Positions 43,365 to 54,258 of a stretch of 64,000 nucleotides of DNA are shown in pieces. This stretch comes from Kutzneria buriramensis (GTDB taxonomy: Bacteria > Actinomycetota > Actinomycetes > Mycobacteriales > Pseudonocardiaceae): positions 62,001 to 126,000 of the forward strand of contig NZ_QUNO01000011.1 of NCBI RefSeq assembly GCF_003387475.1. Direction: 5' to 3'. A program made the position numbers and the translations under genes. The notes under the pieces were generated by a model. It saw only the letters and a list, made by a program, of their open reading frames with translations. It was not told the origin of the DNA and did not search any database. Numbering within the stretch: the first letter of the stretch is position 1; each line of letters starts with the position of its first letter.

Positions 43365-44375
43365 GTGATCACAGTCGACAATCTGGTCAAGTCATTCCCC
43401 GCCCGGGGCGGCGCCGTGCGCGCCCTGGATGGCGTCACCCTCGAGGTCCAGGCCGGCGCCGTGTGCGGCGTGGTCGGCCCGAGCGGCTCCGGCAAGTCGA
43501 CCCTGGCCCGCTGCATCGCCCTGCTGGAGCGCCCGGACAGCGGCGCCATCCGGGTCGACGGCACCGACCTCGTCACCCTCGACGACGCCCGGCTGCGCGC
43601 CGCCCGTCGGCAGATCGGCGTTGTGCCGCAAGGGGATTCGCTGCTCCGCCAGCGCACCGCGGCCGGCAATGTCGCGCTGCCACTGGAAACCGCGGGCGTG
43701 GACGGCCCGACCCGCCGTCGTCGCGTCGGCGAGCTGCTCGATCTCGTCGGCCTGACGGACAAGGCCGCCTCCTACCCGGACCAGCTCTCCGGCGGGCAGC
43801 GCCAGCGCATCGCGGTCGCCCGCGCGCTGGCCGCGAGCCCGTCCGTGCTGCTGGCCGACGAGCCGACCTCGGCGCTGGACCCGGAGACCACCGGCTCCGT
43901 GCTCACCGTTCTCGACCGGGCGCGGGCCGAGCTCGGCGTCACGGTTGTCGTTGTCACACATGACATGGCGGTGGTCCGCCGGATCTGCGACGACGTCGCC
44001 GTGCTCGACGGCGGTCGCATCGTGGAGAACGGCCGGCTGCTCGACCTCGTGTCCGATGTGGACAGCCGCACCGCCAACGCGCTGCTGCCCGCGCTCGACC
44101 AGGCCGACGGCATTCCCGCCAACCACGACCGCGTCGCCGACGTGGTGCTGGTCGGCTTCGCTGCGGTCGGCGCGCTGCTGCCCGAGGCGTCCAACCGGTT
44201 CGGCGTCGACCTCGCCGTGCTCGGCGGCGGACTGACCCGGCTCGGCGAGACCCCGGTCGCCCGGTTCCGGCTGGGCCTGACCGGCGAGCGGGCCGACTCC
44301 GCGCTGGAGTGGATCTCCGAGGCCGGCGCTCTCGTCCGACGGGCTCAGAAGGGCCCGCAGGGAGTCGCTGCGTGA
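43365..44375 (+). CDS. metN: methionine ABC importer ATP-binding protein
   Basis: A 336-residue ATPase with Walker A GPSGSGKST, signature LSGGQRQRIAVARA, Walker B VLLADEPTSALD, and a C-terminal NIL regulatory domain (about 255-330) that in MetN binds methionine for trans-inhibition. GTG 43365 is chosen because GTGGAG lies 6 nt upstream; GTG 43338 and GTG 43353 are in frame. It overlaps metI (GTGA). The upstream SAM riboswitch and Cys-rich leader suit a sulfur amino acid importer. Confidence 0.93.
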   Translation: MITVDNLVKSFPARGGAVRALDGVTLEVQAGAVCGVVGPSGSGKSTLARCIALLERPDSGAIRVDGTDLVTLDDARLRAARRQIGVVPQGDSLLRQRTAAGNVALPLETAGVDGPTRRRRVGELLDLVGLTDKAASYPDQLSGGQRQRIAVARALAASPSVLLADEPTSALDPETTGSVLTVLDRARAELGVTVVVVTHDMAVVRRICDDVAVLDGGRIVENGRLLDLVSDVDSRTANALLPALDQADGIPANHDRVADVVLVGFAAVGALLPEASNRFGVDLAVLGGGLTRLGETPVARFRLGLTGERADSALEWISEAGALVRRAQKGPQGVAA

Positions 44376-45058
44376 AACAGACCACTCCGTGGTCCGATGT
44401 GTTCGACCTGCTCCACCCCGCGCTCGGCCAGACGCTGTACATGGTCGGTGTGGCGACGTTGTTCGCCACGGCGCTCGGGATTCCGCTGGGCGTGCTGCTG
44501 CACGTGTCGGCGCCGGGCGGGCTTCGGCCCGTCCCGGTGCTGCACCGGATCCTGGGCACCGTGGTGGACTTCGGCCGATCGCTGCCGTTCATCGTGCTCA
44601 TCGTGCTGCTGCAACAGGTTGTCACCCGGCCACTGATCGGGACCTCGATCGGGCCCACCGCCGCCATCGTGCCCCTGGCCATCGGGGCGGTGCCGTTCCT
44701 CGGCCGGCTCGTCCAGTCCGCGCTGCGTGAGGTCGACGCCAACGTCGTCGAGGCGGCTGTCACCACCGGCGCCACGCGTGCCCGCATCGTGCGATCCGTG
44801 CTGCTGGGCGAATCCGCCCCGGCACTGGTGTCCGCGGTCGGCGTCACCGCCGTCACTCTCGTCGGTTTCTCCGCCATGGCCGGGGTTGTCGGCGGCGAGG
44901 GCCTCGGCGACCTCGCCATCCGCTACGGCTATCAGCGCTACGACGACCGCGTGCTCTGGTCCACGGTCATCGTGCTCGGCGCCCTCGCCATGATCATCCA
45001 ACTGCTGTTCGACGTCACGTCACGGCTGATCGACCGCCGTCGCCGCGTCACCGCCTGA
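44372..45058 (+). CDS. metI: methionine ABC importer permease
   Basis: A 228-residue permease with five to six helices. The EAA-type loop is visible as REVDANVVEAAVTTGATRARI and G-AMAGVVGGEGLGDLAIRYGY is typical of MetI. GTG 44372 overlaps the metN stop (GTGA), so translation is coupled. Confidence 0.94.
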   Translation: MKQTTPWSDVFDLLHPALGQTLYMVGVATLFATALGIPLGVLLHVSAPGGLRPVPVLHRILGTVVDFGRSLPFIVLIVLLQQVVTRPLIGTSIGPTAAIVPLAIGAVPFLGRLVQSALREVDANVVEAAVTTGATRARIVRSVLLGESAPALVSAVGVTAVTLVGFSAMAGVVGGEGLGDLAIRYGYQRYDDRVLWSTVIVLGALAMIIQLLFDVTSRLIDRRRRVTA

Positions 45059-45080
45059 CACCACAAGGAATCCCAGTCCC

Positions 45081-45890
45081 ATGAAGCTTCGTGTTGCGCT
45101 CCTTGCTGCCCTCGTGACGGCCACCGCGGCCGCCTGCGGGTCGGGCGGCGGCGCGGCCGCCGACCCGAACGCCCCGCTGGTCGTCGGCGTCAGCCCCACC
45201 CCGCACGGCCAGATCCTCCAGTACGTCGCGGACAAGCTCGCGCCGGCCAAGGGCCTCAAGATCCAGGTCAAGGAGTTCACCGACTACGTCACGCCGAACA
45301 CCTCGCTGGTCGACAAGTCGCTGGACGCCAACTACTTCCAGCACCAGCCCTACCTCGCCGACTTCGAGCAGAGCCACGGCGTGCAGCTGTCCTGGATCAC
45401 GGCGGTGCACCTGGAACCGCTCGGGCTGTACTCGAAGAAGGCACACAAAGCGGCCGACCTGCCCGACGGCGCGAAGATCGGTGTGCCCAACGACACCAGC
45501 AATGAGGCGCGGGCGTTCACGCTGCTGGCCGACAACGGGCTGATCAAGCTCAAGCCCGGCGTCGAGGCCTCGGCCACGCCGCGCGATGTCGCCGACAATC
45601 CGAAGCACCTTCAGTTCGTCGAGCTGGAGGCGGCGCAGCTGCCACGCAGCCTGGACGACACCGACGCGTCGATCGTGAACGGCAACTACGCGCTGTCGGC
45701 CGGTTTGGACGTCAGGAGCGCGGTGCTCGTGGAGAAGGCGCAGGGCAACCCGAACGCGAACGGCCTGGTCACGCGGCCGGAGCTGGCCGGCGACAAGAGG
45801 ATCAAGGAACTGGCCGAGCTGCTGACCTCCCCGCAGGTCAAGGACTACATCGACCAGACGTTCCACGGTTCGGTCCTGCCGGCCTTCTAG
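45081..45890 (+). CDS. metQ: methionine-binding lipoprotein, NlpA family
   Basis: A 269-residue lipoprotein with lipobox TAAAC (Cys20) and the NlpA/MetQ fold: VVGVSPTPHGQILQYV, TDYVTPNTSLVDKSLDANYFQH and the conserved NGNYALSAGL. It captures L- or D-methionine for MetNI. It follows metI by 22 bp with an AAGGAA site. Confidence 0.94.
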   Translation: MKLRVALLAALVTATAAACGSGGGAAADPNAPLVVGVSPTPHGQILQYVADKLAPAKGLKIQVKEFTDYVTPNTSLVDKSLDANYFQHQPYLADFEQSHGVQLSWITAVHLEPLGLYSKKAHKAADLPDGAKIGVPNDTSNEARAFTLLADNGLIKLKPGVEASATPRDVADNPKHLQFVELEAAQLPRSLDDTDASIVNGNYALSAGLDVRSAVLVEKAQGNPNANGLVTRPELAGDKRIKELAELLTSPQVKDYIDQTFHGSVLPAF

Positions 45891-45921
45891 CCAGCACAGC
45901 AACAGCCCGTAGGCTGGACGG

Positions 45922-46887
45922 GTGCTAGCCGTCGTACCGACACCAGTGACCGTCCGGGCCCCAGCGAAGGTCAACCTCCATCTCGCGGTGGGTGACCTGC
46001 GCGCAGACGGCTATCACGACCTGACGACGTTGTTCCAGTCGCTGTCGCTGACCGACGAGGTGACCGTCGCCGTCGCCGACGAGCCCGGGCTCGAGGTGCA
46101 CGGCGAAGGCGCCGACGCGGTGCCGACCGACTCGTCGAACCTAGTCTGGAAGGCGGCGCGGGCGCTGGCCGCGCACGTCGGCCGCGACCCGGACGACACC
46201 AAGCTGCGGATTGCCATCAACAAGGGCATCCCGGTGGCCGGCGGCATGGCCGGCGGCAGCGCCGACGCCGCCGCCACCCTGGTCGCGCTGGCCAACCTGT
46301 GGCGGCTGGAGATCGGCCGCGACGAGCTGGCCACCGTCGCCGCCGAGGTCGGCAGCGACGTGCCGTTCGTGCTGCAGGGCGGCCTGGCGCTGGGCACCGG
46401 GCGCGGCGAGCAGCTGGTGCCGGTGCTGTCCCGGCACACCTATCACTGGGTGATGGCCCTGGACAGTGGCGGTCTTTCCACGCCCGAGGTGTTCCGCGAG
46501 CTGGACCGCCTGCGCGCCGAGGGCAACCCGCCGCGCGTCGGCGCCGTCGAGCCCGTGCTGGAGGCGCTGGCCTCCGGCGACCCCAACCAGCTGGCGCTGC
46601 TGCTCGGTAACGACCTCCAGGCCGCCGCCGTCTCGCTGCGCCCCGGCCTGCGGCGCACGTTGCGGGCCGGCGTCAACGCCGGGGCGCTGGCCGGCATCGT
46701 CTCCGGCTCGGGCCCCACCTGCGCGTTCCTCTGCTCCGACGGCGACGCCGCCGTGCGGGTCGCCGCCGAGTTGTCGGGCGCCGGCGTGTGCCGGACCGTG
46801 CGGGTGGCGCAGGGCCCGGTCGCCGGCGCCCGCGTGATCACCGGTGACGACAGCGCCCGCCCCACCCCGCCAGAGGTGCACGCCTAG
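45922..46887 (+). CDS. ispE: 4-diphosphocytidyl-2-C-methyl-D-erythritol kinase
   Basis: A 321-residue GHMP kinase of the MEP isoprenoid pathway. Motif 1 is [24 protein letters not shown], motif 2 [17 protein letters not shown] (ATP loop), motif 3 [15 protein letters not shown] 45922 is 6 nt after TAGGCT (45910-45915), a leaderless start; GTG 45946 is a shorter option. In mycobacteria it follows ksgA; here metNIQ separates them. Confidence 0.95.
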   Translation: MLAVVPTPVTVRAPAKVNLHLAVGDLRADGYHDLTTLFQSLSLTDEVTVAVADEPGLEVHGEGADAVPTDSSNLVWKAARALAAHVGRDPDDTKLRIAINKGIPVAGGMAGGSADAAATLVALANLWRLEIGRDELATVAAEVGSDVPFVLQGGLALGTGRGEQLVPVLSRHTYHWVMALDSGGLSTPEVFRELDRLRAEGNPPRVGAVEPVLEALASGDPNQLALLLGNDLQAAAVSLRPGLRRTLRAGVNAGALAGIVSGSGPTCAFLCSDGDAAVRVAAELSGAGVCRTVRVAQGPVAGARVITGDDSARPTPPEVHA

Positions 46888-46904
46888 GCCCGTAGGCTCT
46901 CCAC

Positions 46905-48671
<1,767 letters not shown>

Positions 48672-48672
48672 A

Positions 48673-48790
48673 CCCCGGCGAGTCACGCTCTCAGGCACAC
48701 CGAATGTAGGTTTCGGGCAGAAACGAGTCTCGAGACTCAGCTCTGCCCGAAACCGCATTTCGGTGTGTCGCTGAGCGCGACTCGCGGGGG
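48673..48790. repeat. 118-bp near-perfect palindrome
   Basis: Symmetric without gaps about 48731/48732. Matching segments are CCCC at 48673-48676, CGAGTC (48679-48684) with GACTCG (48779-48784), ACACCGAA with TTCGGTGT, GGTTTCGGGCAGA (48709-48721) with TCTGCCCGAAACC (48742-48754), and central GAGTCTCGAGACTC (48725-48738). It starts 1 nt after the ABC-F stop. It may act as a terminator or be a palindromic mobile remnant. Confidence 0.8.
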
Positions 48791-48829
48791 TGGACCCGGG
48801 GTGGGCGGGGACGCCTTAGGCTCAATCCC

Positions 48830-50485
48830 ATGAGCAAGTTCGTCGACACGTTGCGGGCCACCGGCGCCGGGGGCCGCGACAAGGGGTTCATCACCGGCGA
48901 GCCGCACGCGCCGCTGCGCCGGACGTGGGGCGAGGTGCACCGGACCGCGACCGAACTGGCCGGCGGGCTGGTGGCGGGCGGGCTGCGGCCGGGCACCGCG
49001 GTCGCCGTGCTGGCGGCGGACCCGGCGGTCATCGCCCCCGCGGTGCAGGCGGTGTGGCTGGCCGGCGGCAGCGTGACCATGCTGCACCAGCCGACCCAGC
49101 GCACCGACCTCGGCGAATGGGCCCAGGACACGCTGAAGGTGCTGGGCATGATCGAGGCGGGCCTGGTCCTGCTCGGCAGCCCGTTCGACGCGCTGTCGGC
49201 CGTGCTCGACGAGCACGGTGTCACCTACCGCAAGCTGACCGATCTCGAGGGCGCGCAGCCGCTGACCGAGCCCGTGGACGTCGATGAGGACGCCACCGCG
49301 CTGCTCCAGCTGACCAGCGGCTCGACGGCGGACCCGAAGGCGGTGCGGATCACCCACCGCAACCTGATGGCCAACATGACGGCCATGATCACGGCGTCCA
49401 AGTTCGACTTCGACACCGACACGATGGTGTCGTGGCTGCCGCTGTTCCACGACATGGGCATGGTCGGCTTCCTGACGCTGCCGATGACCTTCGGCATCGA
49501 GCTGGTGAAGGTCAGCCCGGTGGAGTTCCTGGGCGGGCCGCTGCTGTGGTTCGACCTGATCAGCCGCTACCACGGCACCGTCACCGCCGCGCCGAACTTC
49601 GCCTACGCCATCGCCGGCCGGCGTCTGTCCTCTGTGGACGAAGACGGCAAGTACGAGCTGTCGCAGCTGCGGATCGCCTTGAACGGGGCGGAACCCATCG
49701 ACGCCGCTGCCGTGAAGTCCTTCACCGACGCCGGCGCGCGGTTCGGCATGAGCCCCGGCTGCGTGCTCTGCGCGTACGGGATGGCCGAGACCACCCTCGG
49801 CGTCTCGTTCGCCGCCCCCGGCGACGGCCTCGCCGTCGACACCGTCGACGCCGACGAGCTGGAGGCCGGTCAGCGGGCCGTGCCCGCCACCGAGGGCAAG
49901 ACCCGGTCCTTCCCGCTGCTCGGATATCCGTTGCCGGGCCTGCAGATCAAGGTTGTCGACGAGCACGGCAACGCCCGCGGCGACCGCGAGGTCGGCCTGA
50001 TCATGCTGCGCGGCGAGTCCGTGACGCCCGGCTATCTCACCGTCAACGGCCCGGTGTCCACTCAGGACGAACACGGTTGGCTCGACACCGGCGACGAGGG
50101 CTACCTGATCGACGGCCAGGTCGTCGTCTGCGGGCGGCGCAAGGACGTCATCATCATGGGCGGCCGCAACATCTACCCGACCGACATCGAGCGGGCCGCC
50201 ACCTCCGTCAACGGTGTCCGCGCCGGCAACGCCGTCGCCGTGCGCCTCGACGCCGGCACCCGCCGCGAACGCTTCGCCGTGGCGCTGGAATCCAACCGTG
50301 CCGACGATCCCGACGCCGTGAAGGCGATCAAGGACGAGGTCGCCGCCAAGGTCGTGGACGCCGCCGGCGTGCGCCCGTACGCGGTGATCGTGTTGCCGCC
50401 GGGCAACCTGCCCAAGACCCCCTCCGGCAAGCTCCGCCGCGCCGCCGCCGGCGAGCAGGTCGCGCAGCTGCTGGCCAAGGACTGA
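48830..50485 (+). CDS. fatty-acyl-AMP ligase / acyl-CoA synthetase (FadD-like, Rv1013 counterpart)
   Basis: A 551-residue adenylate-forming enzyme with P-loop LLQLTSGSTADPKAVRITHRN (about 158-178), a VSWLPLFHDMGMVGF block typical of fatty-acyl-AMP ligases, GYLIDGQVVVCGRRKD and a C-terminal lysine in KTPSGKLRR. It activates a carboxylic acid with ATP. Its place between ispE and pth matches M. tuberculosis Rv1013 (pks16). ATG 48830 is 7 nt after TAGGCT (48817-48822). The acyl substrate is unknown. Confidence 0.9.
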   Translation: MSKFVDTLRATGAGGRDKGFITGEPHAPLRRTWGEVHRTATELAGGLVAGGLRPGTAVAVLAADPAVIAPAVQAVWLAGGSVTMLHQPTQRTDLGEWAQDTLKVLGMIEAGLVLLGSPFDALSAVLDEHGVTYRKLTDLEGAQPLTEPVDVDEDATALLQLTSGSTADPKAVRITHRNLMANMTAMITASKFDFDTDTMVSWLPLFHDMGMVGFLTLPMTFGIELVKVSPVEFLGGPLLWFDLISRYHGTVTAAPNFAYAIAGRRLSSVDEDGKYELSQLRIALNGAEPIDAAAVKSFTDAGARFGMSPGCVLCAYGMAETTLGVSFAAPGDGLAVDTVDADELEAGQRAVPATEGKTRSFPLLGYPLPGLQIKVVDEHGNARGDREVGLIMLRGESVTPGYLTVNGPVSTQDEHGWLDTGDEGYLIDGQVVVCGRRKDVIIMGGRNIYPTDIERAATSVNGVRAGNAVAVRLDAGTRRERFAVALESNRADDPDAVKAIKDEVAAKVVDAAGVRPYAVIVLPPGNLPKTPSGKLRRAAAGEQVAQLLAKD

Positions 50486-50491
50486 GGAAAA

Positions 50492-50521
50492 CCGGGTGCG
50501 GGGCCGAAACCCCGCACCCGG
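50492..50521. terminator. bidirectional hairpin terminator
   Basis: Perfect 12-bp arms CCGGGTGCGGGG (50492-50503) and CCCCGCACCCGG (50510-50521) with a CCGAAA loop, between the acyl-ligase stop and the convergent secreted-protein stop. Confidence 0.85.
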
Positions 50522-50527
50522 CGATTG

Positions 50528-52594
50528 TCACGGCGTGGTCGAGTTGACGAGGAAGTAGTAGTCGGTCTGGGCGGTCTGGCTGCCGTCGGCCAGATTCGCC
50601 GTCACGTAGAGGTCCTGGCTCAGGGAGGTGGTCGGGGTGATGCTGACCGTCGCGGTACCGTCGGCGCCGGCCGGCACGGTCACCGGAGAGCCGTCGTCGA
50701 GCTTGTAGGTGTAGCTGATCGCGTTCGGTACCACCGACGAGAACGTGAACGTGCCGGCAACGCCGACACCGCCGCCCCAACTGCCCTGTGGGTAGTCGGT
50801 GCTGGTCACCGTCGGCGCGTTGCTGTCGACGGTCACCCAGTTCTGTGCGGTGGCCGACTGAATGCCGTCGGCGGTCGAGCTGCGGACGGACAACTCCTCG
50901 CTGCCGGTCTGGTCCGTCTTCAGTGACAGCGTTGCGGTGCCGTCACTTCCGACCGGCACGGTGACCGGCGCGTTGCCGCCCCAGGTGTAGGTGAACGTCG
51001 TCGAGCCGGGCAGCACCGAGTGCAGCGTGAACTGCACGGAACTGCCGATCACCACCTCGTAGTCGGACTGGTCGACCGTCGGCGCACCGGGGTCGAACCG
51101 CACGAGATAGTTGTTGGTGTCGGTGAGGTTGCCGTTGCTCAGCTTCGCCCGCACGTTCAGCTGGTACACCGCGTCGGGATCGGTCGGTGTCACGGTGACG
51201 GTCGCGGTGCCATCGGCCCCGGGCGTGAGCTCGGTGGTCGGGCCGTTGTTGATCTGGTACTCGAAGGCGACGTCGGTCGCGTCGTACCGGGTTATGGTGC
51301 AGGTGCGGGGCGTGCCGACGTATGCGGTCGCCGGCGTGCACGACACCGTCGGCTCGTTGGGCTGCACGAAATAGCTGTACGTGACCCAGGACGAGCCGTT
51401 GCCCGCCGCGTCGATGCTCTCGACGGTCAGCCGGCCGGGGCCGGTCCGCGCCGGGGTGATCACGATGGTTGCCGGGCCGCCCTTACGGGTCGCGGCGACG
51501 TAGTCAACGGGTGTGTCCCACCCGTACTTGTACCCGACGACGTCGGTGGAACCGTTGGGGGAGAAGACAAAAGCTCCCGGAATTCCGCTGCCGCCCGCGG
51601 CCTTGCCGGTCGGATAGTCCGAGGAGGACACCGTCGGCGCATTCGGCCCGGTGAGGTCGAAGGTGACCTCGCAGACCGCGCTCCATGAGCCGGTCGCCTG
51701 CTGGTCGCTGGACCGCGCCCGCCAGGCGTAGGTGGCGCCGTCGGTGAGCGTGGAGCCCAGGATGGTGGCCTTGGCCGTCTCGCCGCTGGAGAGGCCGGGC
51801 GAGTTCGCGGTCGTGACCTGGTCCGGGTGGTCGACCGGCCACCAGTCGAACTCGGTCGCGATGGAGTCGCCGTTGTCCGGGTCGGACACCGTCGCGGCCA
51901 GCACGGGGTTGAAGGTCTTCCCGTGCAGCAACGGCTTCTTGCCGCAGGCCTGTCCGTCGACGGCCAGGGCGGTCGGCGCGTTCGGGGCGTGGTTGTACGT
52001 CGCCAGCAGCGTGGGTGCGTGGTCGAACACCCGGAACTGCGACGGATCGGACTGCTGGTCCTCGGGCAGCTTCAGCTCGAGGGTGATCTTCTTGGTGCCC
52101 GCGGCCAGCGCGTTCTGCACGGCCGTGGTGGCGTCCCACACCAGCCGCTCGGACGGGCATTCCCAGGTGTAGCCGACCGGGCCGGACAGCTGCGCCCGCT
52201 CGGCCGGCGGCTTGGCCCAGGTGGGCGCGGTCGCGGTGTCGGTGAGCCAGACCTGCTGGGTGCGGGCCTTGGTGCAGTCCGCCGCGGACTTCTCGTCCGT
52301 GACGAACTGGGCGAGTCCGACCGTGGTGCCGACGAACTTGGTCAGGTCGAAGGTGAAGTACGCCTTGGTTATGTGCGTTTCACCGGACGCGTAGGCCTGC
52401 GCCCCGACCGGCGCGTCGCCCGCGGGGTTGAGGAACTTCGTCGTGGGCGCCGCGGAGTCGGTGTACGCCCAGGACGTCGACGTGACGCTCGTGATCGCTG
52501 CGGACGCCGGCGCGGCGAGCGCGACGGTGGCGAATCCGGCGGTCACGGCGGTGACGGCTGCTCCCGCGAGCAGCCTGGATAAACCTGAGGCCAT
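50528..52594 (-). CDS. large secreted protein with DNRLRE-like domain and Ig-like repeats
   Basis: A 688-residue secreted protein. A signal peptide (about 1-33) is followed by a beta-rich region resembling DNRLRE/CBM96 wall or sugar-binding domains (about 35-200), a fibronectin/Ig-like segment, and then several Ig-like units with recurring VPxGxDGTATxxI/L and NAPTVxSxDYPxG blocks. ATG 52594 is chosen because GGGGAGGGG lies upstream; the ORF extension to 52627 is not needed. No catalytic motif is seen. It is probably a surface or adhesion protein, inserted between the acyl-ligase and pth of the conserved block. Confidence 0.78.
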   Translation of the reverse strand: MASGLSRLLAGAAVTAVTAGFATVALAAPASAAITSVTSTSWAYTDSAAPTTKFLNPAGDAPVGAQAYASGETHITKAYFTFDLTKFVGTTVGLAQFVTDEKSAADCTKARTQQVWLTDTATAPTWAKPPAERAQLSGPVGYTWECPSERLVWDATTAVQNALAAGTKKITLELKLPEDQQSDPSQFRVFDHAPTLLATYNHAPNAPTALAVDGQACGKKPLLHGKTFNPVLAATVSDPDNGDSIATEFDWWPVDHPDQVTTANSPGLSSGETAKATILGSTLTDGATYAWRARSSDQQATGSWSAVCEVTFDLTGPNAPTVSSSDYPTGKAAGGSGIPGAFVFSPNGSTDVVGYKYGWDTPVDYVAATRKGGPATIVITPARTGPGRLTVESIDAAGNGSSWVTYSYFVQPNEPTVSCTPATAYVGTPRTCTITRYDATDVAFEYQINNGPTTELTPGADGTATVTVTPTDPDAVYQLNVRAKLSNGNLTDTNNYLVRFDPGAPTVDQSDYEVVIGSSVQFTLHSVLPGSTTFTYTWGGNAPVTVPVGSDGTATLSLKTDQTGSEELSVRSSTADGIQSATAQNWVTVDSNAPTVTSTDYPQGSWGGGVGVAGTFTFSSVVPNAISYTYKLDDGSPVTVPAGADGTATVSITPTTSLSQDLYVTANLADGSQTAQTDYYFLVNSTTP

Positions 52595-52670
52595 GAGGCC
52601 CCTCCCCCTACAAGTAGTCCAGACCACCGGACGGTGGCTGAACCGTGTATAGCCGGGGGAACCTCACGTG

Positions 52671-52919
52671 TTACCGAGCCTCCAGGGCGGCCGCGACCTG
52701 GTCGAGGAACTCGTCCACTTCGTCCTTTGTGTACCCCCGGCGGCCGAGTCCGGGGTGCGTGAAGGCGACGTCGCGGACGTCGCGGGCGGTGACGGTGTCC
52801 TCGCCGCGCAGGGTGGCCTCGATGCGGTCGAGGAAGGCGTCCACCTCGGCCTCGTCGTAGGCGTTTCGGCTCTTCAGGGCCAGGCTGAACGTGACTTCCC
52901 GGACATCCTCAGGGCTCAT
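52671..52919 (-). CDS. small protein with two DivIVA-like motifs
   Basis: An 82-residue protein with two copies of a DivIVA-like motif: VREVTFSLALKSRNAYDEAEVDAFLDRIEATL and VRDVAFTHPGLGRRGYTKDEVDEFLDQVAAAL shortened in each case to the Y-D/K-x-x-EVDxFLD core. DivIVA motifs bind curved membrane at poles and septa. It lacks the coiled coil of full DivIVA/Wag31. ATG 52919 lies 8 nt after a TACCGT. Paralogous motifs occur in the gene at 53674-54180. Confidence 0.8.
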   Translation of the reverse strand: MSPEDVREVTFSLALKSRNAYDEAEVDAFLDRIEATLRGEDTVTARDVRDVAFTHPGLGRRGYTKDEVDEFLDQVAAALEAR

Positions 52920-52985
52920 ACCGGCGAACGGTACCCACGGCCTGACCGATTCGCTTGTTGATCAGATGTCGGTGCTGGGATGCGC

Positions 52986-53104
52986 GAGGCCGCCGCCGGC
53001 GCCTGGACCGCGGCCAGTTTTCGATCGAGTCTTTTCATCGATCGAAAACTGGCAAGGGAAGGCGGCGGCCGGGTTGGCGGCCTCGCCCCGCGCGGAACGC
53101 GCGG
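52986..53104 (+). repeat. 119-bp structured dispersed repeat, copy B
   Basis: Same length and order as copy A. The central hairpin has 15-bp arms (53014-53028 and 53038-53052) with the loop GTCTTTTCA. Relative to A, CAGTTGTC became CAGTTTTC and the partner GACAACTG became GAAAACTG. The tail hairpin CCGCGCG-GAA-CGCGCGG is identical to A. It lies between the 82-residue DivIVA-motif gene and the 3' end of pth. Confidence 0.85.
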
Positions 53105-53111
53105 AAAAAAC

Positions 53112-53684
53112 TCAGTGGAAGGCGTTCTGCGCGGCTTCCAGGCCCTTGCCGATGAGCGCCTCGACGGCGTCGGCGGTGCGGTCGATGGCGAAGGGGAGCT
53201 CCTTGCGCTCGACGGTGCCGAAGTCCTTGAGCACGTAGTCGGCGGGGTCCTGCCGGCCCGGCGGCCGGTCGATGCCGAACCGCACCCGGTGGTAGTCGCG
53301 AGTGCCCAGCGACTTGGTGATGGAGCGCAGCCCGTTGTGGCCGTTGTCGCCGCCGCCGAGCTTGAGCCGCACGGTGGCGAACGGCAGGTCCAGCTCGTCG
53401 TGCACGACGATCACGTCGGCCGGCGCGACCTTGTAGAAGCGGGACGCCGCCACGGTGGGACCGCCGGACAGGTTCATGAACGACCGGGGCTTGGCCAGCA
53501 CGACCCGCCGCCCGGACAGCCGCCCCTCGACCACCTCGGCGCCGCTCTTGTGTCCCTTGAACTTGCCGCCGACCCGGTCGGCCAGCTCGTCCAGCACCAG
53601 GAAACCGATGTTGTGCCGGTTGCCGGCGTACTGCGGCCCGGGATTGCCCAGCCCGACGACCAGAACGACCTCGCTACCGTCCAC
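53112..53684 (-). CDS. pth: peptidyl-tRNA hydrolase
   Basis: A 190-residue hydrolase that frees tRNA from dropped peptidyl-tRNA. Conserved blocks: [20 protein letters not shown] with the catalytic His, [29 protein letters not shown] and [16 protein letters not shown] 53684 starts 11 bp inside the end of the upstream DivIVA-motif gene, so it is coupled. Copy B of the structured repeat starts 7 bp after its stop. Confidence 0.96.
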   Translation of the reverse strand: MDGSEVVLVVGLGNPGPQYAGNRHNIGFLVLDELADRVGGKFKGHKSGAEVVEGRLSGRRVVLAKPRSFMNLSGGPTVAASRFYKVAPADVIVVHDELDLPFATVRLKLGGGDNGHNGLRSITKSLGTRDYHRVRFGIDRPPGRQDPADYVLKDFGTVERKELPFAIDRTADAVEALIGKGLEAAQNAFH

Positions 53685-54180
53685 GCGAGCGCAACTCCTG
53701 CTCCAACTCGTCCAACAGGGCGTCCACGGCGGCCACCCGGTAGCCCCGACGCAGCCCGGTGGTGCCGGTGAACCTGGTGTGGAACACCTCGGAGGCGGTC
53801 ATCGCCGCCCGCCCGTCCAGCGTCGCGGCGGCCCGCCCGAGGAACGCCTCCACCTCGGCGGGATCGTAGCCGTGCTGCGCCTTGGGCAGCCGCACGGCCA
53901 GCAGAGCGGCCCCGGTCCGCAGCCGCGTCCCGGCGATCTTGCCGGTGCTCAGCTGCCGGTGCACCCGGTCGAGGAAAGCGTCCACGTCTCGCGGCCGGTA
54001 GCCGTGCTTACGGGAGGCGAACACCACGTCCCGGACCTGGTCGGCGGTCAGCTGCCCGCGGCCGGTCAGGGCCTGCGCGACCTGGTCGAGAAACGCGTCC
54101 ACCTCGTCCACGTCGTAGCCCGGCCCGCGTTCGAACCGCACCGTCCGCACGTCGGCGGGCGTGAGACTCGGCGGCGGCAT
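53674..54180 (-). CDS. DivIVA-motif repeat protein
   Basis: A 168-residue protein made of four DivIVA-like units of about 40 residues, each with a GYxxxxVDAFLDxV core ([56 protein letters not shown]). It has no long coiled coil. It overlaps pth by 11 bp and lies 78 bp after rplY. A pole- or septum-associated role is a guess from the motif; a gene next to pth with this architecture is not described to my knowledge. Confidence 0.82.
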   Translation of the reverse strand: MPPPSLTPADVRTVRFERGPGYDVDEVDAFLDQVAQALTGRGQLTADQVRDVVFASRKHGYRPRDVDAFLDRVHRQLSTGKIAGTRLRTGAALLAVRLPKAQHGYDPAEVEAFLGRAAATLDGRAAMTASEVFHTRFTGTTGLRRGYRVAAVDALLDELEQELRSRGR

Positions 54181-54199
54181 CGGCTCCGAACGCGGGAAC

Positions 54200-54234
54200 G
54201 GCGCCCGGCCCCCCTCGTCCGGGGGCTGGGCGCC
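54200..54234 (-). terminator. hairpin after rplY
   Basis: 14-bp arms (54200-54213 and 54221-54234) with one mismatch and a 7-nt loop, between the rplY stop and the DivIVA-motif start. It could terminate or attenuate the rplY transcript. Confidence 0.7.
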
Positions 54235-54258
54235 GTCGCGACGCTCTGCCGTGATGGC

